Below, piece after piece: positions 60,246 to 64,000 of a stretch of DNA of 64,000 bases. Source of the stretch: Phycisphaerae bacterium (lineage in GTDB: Bacteria > Planctomycetota > Phycisphaerae > Sedimentisphaerales > Anaerohalosphaeraceae); contig JACZKQ010000048.1 in NCBI GenBank assembly GCA_014859965.1, positions 1 to 64,000 of the forward strand, given 5' to 3'. Position 1 is the first letter of the stretch. Each line of letters opens with the position of its first letter. Below the pieces are notes generated by a model. The model did not search any database. It was not told the origin of the DNA and worked only from the letters and a program-made list of their open reading frames with translations. A program made the position numbers and the translations under genes.

Positions 60246-62621
60246 ATGGCCAGAGCGCCAGCCAAAAAAATAGCTTTCATTGCTTCTTATCCACCCAGGC
60301 AGTGCGGCATCGCGACATTTACGTCCGATCTCACAAAACATATCAGGGGCGCCGGGGGCCGGGGGTTTGAACCTCTGGTCGTTGCCATGCAGTCCAATGG
60401 CAGCTATCAATACAGCGATCCCGTCAAATTTGAGATCCGCTGCAACGTTAAAAACGATTATATCAGCGCGGCCGACTACATTAACTTCAGCCACGTCGAT
60501 GTCGTTTCCGTGCAGCATGAGTTCGGCCTGTTCGGCGGCAGCGCCGGCTCGCATCTCAATCTTCTCCTCCGACGACTCAGTGCCCCCGCCATCACCACCA
60601 TGCATACCGTTCTGGATGAACCTGAAAGGGATTATTACCGCGCGACAGTCGACCTCTGTGAGTTGTCCCACAAGATCGTCGTAATGAATCGTCGCGGCAT
60701 CACCATGCTCCGGGACATCTACGGCGTGCCGGAAAAGAAGATTCAATTTATTCCTCACGGCATACCGGACCTTCCATTCGTCGACAGCAGTTATTACAAA
60801 CATAAATTTGCAATGGAGGGCCGCAGGACCATTCTTACTTTCGGCCTGCTCGGAAGGGGCAAGGGCATCGATAACATGCTCAGAGCCATGCCCGCCATCG
60901 TCGCCGCGGAGCCATCTGTTCTCTATATCATCCTGGGCGCAACCCACCCCGACATCATTCGCAGCGAAGGCGAGCAATACCGTTTCAGCCTCAAGCATAT
61001 GGTCAAAGAACTCGGCATACAGGACAACGTCATTTTTCACAACCGATTCGTTAACGAAGAGGAACTTCACAATTTCCTTTGCGCCGCGGACATCTACGTA
61101 ACCCCGTACCAACAGCGTCAGCAACTCACCAGCGGCACGCTGGCTTACGCAGTAGGCACGGGAAAGGCGGTTGTCTCCACCCCCTACTGGGCGGCCGAAG
61201 AATTGCTCGCGGACGGCCGCGGAAAACTCGTTCCTTTCAATAGCACTCAGAATATGAGCGACGCCATTATCGACCTGCTCAGGAACAACACCCAGTTCAA
61301 TACCTTAAGACGCATGGCTTACGACTTCGGCCGCAGTATGACCTGGCCCGTTGTCGGAAAGATGTATTGGAAAATGTTCAATGAGAAGCAGTTGCCGCCG
61401 CACATTCCCGGCCGCACCGTCACCACCACACAGGCCATTTCAATTCTCGAGGTGCCGGAACCGCCGCTGGATCACCTGAAAAGACTCACTGACGATACCG
61501 GCCTGATTCAGCATGCCAAGTTCACGATTCCAAACCGGGAGTACGGTTACTGCACAGACGACAACGCCCGCGCCGTTGTCGCCATGACGAAGTATTTTGC
61601 ACAATACGCAGAACCTCAGGCGCTGCGGCTTTTCGATATCTACCTTTCGTTCATATACCATGCCCAGCAGTCCGACGGGACCATTAACAACCTGATGAGC
61701 TATGACCGCCGATGGGTCGAGGACGACCCCCCCCACGAGGCCCTCGGAAGGACATTGTGGGCCTTCGGCACTGTGATAGCCAAACCCCCGCTGCCGCGCT
61801 ATCTGCCAATAATTAAAGATTGTTTCGACCACTCCGTGCGCCATGTGCCCGCCCTGCCGATCCGCGGCAAGGCGTACGCCATTCTGGGGATGGCCGACTA
61901 TCTGACCCAGTTCCCCGGCGCAAGCGACATCAAAAGGTTTCTGGCCTCGGCCGCGGACGACATTGCTGCACATTTCCGCCGCACTGAGGGGCACGATTGG
62001 CACTGGTTCGAGGATGAGTTCACCTATGATAATGCGATACTCCCCCTGGCGATGTACGTCGCCGGCATGGCCATCTCTGAACCAAAATACATCGATGTAG
62101 CCAATAAGACGGCGGCCTTTCTCCTGGAAAATACCTACGACGGCTCTCATTTCAGTTTCGTCGGCTGCAATGGCTGGTTTCGTCGCGGGCAGAAACGGGC
62201 ACGCTTCGATCAGCAACCCATCGAGGTGACAACCACGGTCATGATGCTTCGGGCTGCCTGGGATGCGACCGGTGAAAAACAGTTTATGAGACTCCAAAAG
62301 AAGGCGTTCGACTGGTTTCTCGGGGAAAACGACCTTGGCACCCCCGTTTACGATTTCAAGACGAAAGGGTGCTCCGACGGGCTCATGCAGAATGGTCTTA
62401 ATCTGAATCAAGGAGCCGAAAGCCTTGTGAGCTTTCTCATCAGTCTGCTTTGCATCCTCGAAAGCTACGCCGCCACCGGAGTTCAGCGTGAAGGGCCGGA
62501 AACGCCTGTTGCCGACAAGGTTGCGAACATTACTTTGAACGCAGTGAAGGATATTCTCGCCCATAAGGAAATGCTCGCAGGCGATCCCTCCGAAGCCATG
62601 GTCGCGGAAGAAATCGGTTAA
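60246..62621 (+). CDS. GT4 glycosyltransferase fused to an alpha/alpha-toroid domain
   Basis: A 791-residue protein. Residues 1-390 are a GT4 enzyme: IAFIASYPPRQCGIATFT, SVQHEFGLFGG, TLLTFGLLGRGKGID-like ILTFGLLGRGKGIDNML, YVTPYQQRQQLTSGTLAYAVG and VSTPYWAAEELLADG. From about 410 on is an all-helical domain: HLKRLTDDTGLIQHAKFT, YGYCTDDNARAVVAMTKYF, GHDWHWFEDEFTYDNAILPLAM and QQPIEVTTTVMMLRAAWD, looking like an (alpha/alpha)6 toroid. This fusion is found near GH130-type mannan phosphorylases in other genomes (recalled, not checked). The ATG at 60246 has GGGAGG upstream. It may make or trim a beta-mannoside or storage glycan; substrate is unknown. Confidence 0.85.
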   Translation: MARAPAKKIAFIASYPPRQCGIATFTSDLTKHIRGAGGRGFEPLVVAMQSNGSYQYSDPVKFEIRCNVKNDYISAADYINFSHVDVVSVQHEFGLFGGSAGSHLNLLLRRLSAPAITTMHTVLDEPERDYYRATVDLCELSHKIVVMNRRGITMLRDIYGVPEKKIQFIPHGIPDLPFVDSSYYKHKFAMEGRRTILTFGLLGRGKGIDNMLRAMPAIVAAEPSVLYIILGATHPDIIRSEGEQYRFSLKHMVKELGIQDNVIFHNRFVNEEELHNFLCAADIYVTPYQQRQQLTSGTLAYAVGTGKAVVSTPYWAAEELLADGRGKLVPFNSTQNMSDAIIDLLRNNTQFNTLRRMAYDFGRSMTWPVVGKMYWKMFNEKQLPPHIPGRTVTTTQAISILEVPEPPLDHLKRLTDDTGLIQHAKFTIPNREYGYCTDDNARAVVAMTKYFAQYAEPQALRLFDIYLSFIYHAQQSDGTINNLMSYDRRWVEDDPPHEALGRTLWAFGTVIAKPPLPRYLPIIKDCFDHSVRHVPALPIRGKAYAILGMADYLTQFPGASDIKRFLASAADDIAAHFRRTEGHDWHWFEDEFTYDNAILPLAMYVAGMAISEPKYIDVANKTAAFLLENTYDGSHFSFVGCNGWFRRGQKRARFDQQPIEVTTTVMMLRAAWDATGEKQFMRLQKKAFDWFLGENDLGTPVYDFKTKGCSDGLMQNGLNLNQGAESLVSFLISLLCILESYAATGVQREGPETPVADKVANITLNAVKDILAHKEMLAGDPSEAMVAEEIG

Positions 62622-62655
62622 GGATTGAATACGGACACCTTGCCCGCGGACGTGA

Positions 62656-62681
62656 ACCGCCCCCCGTTAGCGAGGGGCGGT
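62656..62681. terminator. Hairpin between convergent genes, possible bidirectional terminator
   Basis: ACCGCCCC (62656-62663) pairs perfectly with GGGGCGGT (62674-62681) around a 10-base loop. It lies between the convergent GT4-toroid and DUF2892-like genes. No T-run follows on either strand. Confidence 0.45.
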
Positions 62682-62728
62682 AATCCTCCTCCGGCGTCCG
62701 ATGCGTATCTGATATGCCTGAAACCGCG

Positions 62729-63187
62729 TCACACGTTTTGAACGGCAATCAGAGCGGCCTGGACTTTCTGTTCCGGCGGCTGACCAGAACCGATCGCGTC
62801 GAAGTCGCCCCGCAACGCCTTCAGCGCGTACCGTTCACTGTTGATCTCGGAGGTCGTCCGAATGCCCAGTTTGCGAAATATCGGCACCGGCGGACACCAC
62901 CCCTGGAGCGCATGCTGCATGAGGAAACCGGCAACCGCAAACGGCAGAATGAGCCATTTGCGGTTGCGGCTTGCCATGAGTATGCCAAAAAGGCTAAGGC
63001 CGGCGGCATTGGCCTCGAGAACCCGTTCGATGTCCCACTCCGCGTCCAGTTCTTTAAGTCTGCCATCAATCAGATCAGGATTGTTGGCGAAATACAAGAT
63101 CCGAGCTTCCAGTTCGCGACGTAAACACATGTTAATCTCTTCGCTGGTGTTTTCGACCACGCGGGTTTCCGTGTTTGGCAACGCCAT
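62729..63187 (-). CDS. DUF2892-like small membrane protein
   Basis: A 152-residue protein. A polar N-terminal part (LRRELEARILYFANNPDLID) precedes WDIERVLEANAAGLSLFGILMA and a hydrophobic pair ending WLILPFAVAGFLMQHALQGWCPPVPIFRKLG, the DUF2892 (YgaP-type membrane tail) pattern with its CPP motif. The C-terminus is a short polar tail (RTTSEINSERYALKAL). The ribosome site AAGGAG is seven bases before the ATG. Function is not established for the family; some members carry rhodanese domains, absent here. Confidence 0.75.
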   Translation of the reverse strand: MALPNTETRVVENTSEEINMCLRRELEARILYFANNPDLIDGRLKELDAEWDIERVLEANAAGLSLFGILMASRNRKWLILPFAVAGFLMQHALQGWCPPVPIFRKLGIRTTSEINSERYALKALRGDFDAIGSGQPPEQKVQAALIAVQNV

Positions 63188-63215
63188 GGCAGTTCTCCTT
63201 TTTACAGTTGGCTGT

Positions 63216-63527
63216 TCAGCTCTTCAACATGCCTCGACCGACCAGATAGATGATCAAGGCGATCAGCAGAAGGAAGGCACCCAGGATAAACGCCGACGCC
63301 GCCGGACCCGTCACCAGTGAAAGCACCAGATGAACGCCCCACATGATCAGGCTTAATCCACCGATCGCCAGGAAGACCGCCGTCAGGGCGATCACGAGCC
63401 ACGCCAGCAGCCTGGCGAGCATCTGCCCGTAGAGTTCGGTCAGTTGCCTGAGTTGACAGTTGACCAGATCATCGATAATCTGGCTGATGTCCTTGGCGAT
63501 GGCCACAATATCCTGAATGCTACCCAT
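63216..63527 (-). CDS. Holin-like/YqjE-like two-helix membrane protein
   Basis: A 103-residue protein with an amphipathic N-terminal helix (IVAIAKDISQIIDDLV) and two long membrane helices (LLAWLVIALTAVFLAIGGL and FILGAFLLLIALIIYLVG). The layout resembles the YqjE/phage-holin-X superfamily. In gammaproteobacteria the yqjD-yqjE pair is stress-induced and stationary-phase; a similar role is inferred from the neighbour at 63520. Overlaps that gene by 8 bases. GGAAGG is seven bases before the ATG. Confidence 0.65.
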   Translation of the reverse strand: MGSIQDIVAIAKDISQIIDDLVNCQLRQLTELYGQMLARLLAWLVIALTAVFLAIGGLSLIMWGVHLVLSLVTGPAASAFILGAFLLLIALIIYLVGRGMLKS

Positions 63528-63852
63528 GATTTCGCCTTCCCAGAAGAGCCGCCGTCACCGCTCCGGCGCCGAACGAAACAGCCATCGTGGTAAACGGTTT
63601 CTTCGTAGCCGCTTCACGCGAGGCCTTCACGACGCTGCCGCACCGATGGCACACCGTTTCATTGATGCGCGCCATTCTCCTGTGCGCGGTGTTGCCAAAA
63701 TCCTCCATGGCGGACTTCAGCCGTTCCTTGGTGGCGTGCAGTTTCTCCTCGCTGTAGTTACCCACATCCGACATCGTCGAATTGAGATAATCCCGAAATT
63801 TGCCCAGATCGTTTTTGAGCGTTTCTATGTCTTTTTCCAGTGTGCTACCCAT
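63520..63852 (-). CDS. ElaB/YqjD-like (DUF883) protein
   Basis: A 110-residue protein. A long charged helix (LEKDIETLKNDLGKFRDYLNST, in part) is followed by a short linker with CHRCG, then a glycine-rich C-terminal membrane segment (FTTMAVSFGAGAVTAALLGRR) as in ElaB/YqjD. Such proteins bind ribosomes and sit in the inner membrane in stationary phase; role here is by similarity only. The CHRC pair is unusual for the family and could bind zinc. GAAAGGG lies eleven bases before the ATG. Confidence 0.72.
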   Translation of the reverse strand: MGSTLEKDIETLKNDLGKFRDYLNSTMSDVGNYSEEKLHATKERLKSAMEDFGNTAHRRMARINETVCHRCGSVVKASREAATKKPFTTMAVSFGAGAVTAALLGRRNHG

Positions 63853-63908
63853 TTTTCACCATACCCTTTCTCGATTAAACTGCTATTGCCGTTTTAAGGT
63901 GCTGACGG

Positions 63909-64000
63909 TCACAAAAAACTCATCACCAGCAACACAACAAAGACCGCTATAAAAATGAAAAACAAAACCTTCGCGATTGCGGCCGAAGCCGCCGCAACAC
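63909..64000 (-). CDS. DUF1328-like small membrane protein, 3' part
   Basis: The last 29 residues of a minus-strand gene whose start is right of the window. The visible end, ASAAIAKVLFFIFIAVFVVL then LVMSFL, matches the second half of DUF1328 (YtjA) proteins (GxAxxAKILFFIFLVLF). Such proteins are about 55 residues with two membrane helices and often lie with ElaB/YqjD-like genes. Stop TGA is at 63909-63911. Confidence 0.6.
   Translation of the reverse strand, partial: VAAASAAIAKVLFFIFIAVFVVLLVMSFL

Noticed and set aside
1-64000. tRNA, rRNA, CRISPR arrays, transposases and prophage genes
   Set aside because: Looked for T-loop-like GGTTCGA motifs, regularly spaced direct repeats and DDE/tyrosine-recombinase motifs by eye; none was convincing.

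Overview
The window looks like a chromosomal piece of a Planctomycetota bacterium, most likely a Phycisphaerae-type lineage. This is inferred from gene content, not from a marker tree: a PEP-CTERM-tagged secreted protein, an MJ0042-type zinc-ribbon mini-protein, DUF1573 lipoproteins paired with multihaem cytochromes, an oversized RseP and an oversized type II secretin. Most genes are GC-rich (one sampled 60-base stretch of dxr is about 68% GC). The 3.1-5.1 kb gene is clearly more AT-rich (about 45% in one sampled stretch). No tRNA, rRNA, CRISPR array, transposase or complete insertion sequence was seen.

Layout. 1-3 kb: the 3' end of an EF-G2-type elongation factor, a four-CBS-domain protein and two small unknown genes. 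3-5.7 kb: an AT-rich PD-(D/E)XK nuclease/DUF2075 helicase gene, the scar of a Vsr mismatch endonuclease and a 63-bp tandem repeat, which together look like a small eroded defence island. 5.7-9.2 kb: dxr (isoprenoid synthesis) and an RseP-like site-2 protease. 9.2-24.5 kb: a glycan cluster with GT2, GT4 and GT39-like transferases, an asparagine synthase-like amidotransferase and a methyltransferase, interrupted by a PD40 propeller protein and a PEP-CTERM propeller protein. 24.7-27.2 kb: a DUF1573 lipoprotein and a tetrahaem cytochrome lipoprotein.

27.3-42.5 kb is a nearly complete type II secretion operon in the order C-D-E-F-G-H-I-J-K-L-M. The secretin is about 1470 residues with extra N-modules, and two pseudopilins carry long low-complexity tails. 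42.7-52.4 kb is a flagellar block: a good sigma-54 promoter, a TPR/STN-like membrane protein, a TPR exported protein, a sigma-54 activator with a degenerate receiver domain, fliL, fliM, fliN, flhA, a small membrane protein and a FlgM-like gene with its own sigma-28-like promoter.

53.2-60.0 kb is a seven-gene minus-strand sulfur/Fe-S operon (rrf2, cysK, cysE/epsC, nadA, metY, nifU, nifS) behind a strong promoter with an overlapping perfect dyad. The right end holds a GT4-alpha/alpha-toroid fusion glycosyltransferase and a set of small envelope proteins (DUF2892, holin-like, ElaB/YqjD-like, DUF1328).

The best leads are the self-contained sigma-54 flagellar circuit with its STN/TPR protein, the giant secretin with a possible overlapping small lipoprotein, the FlgM/sigma-28 unit, the Rrf2-controlled cysteine/Fe-S/NAD operon, and the nuclease-helicase beside a Vsr remnant. 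All family calls come from motif reading by eye. No database search was run.
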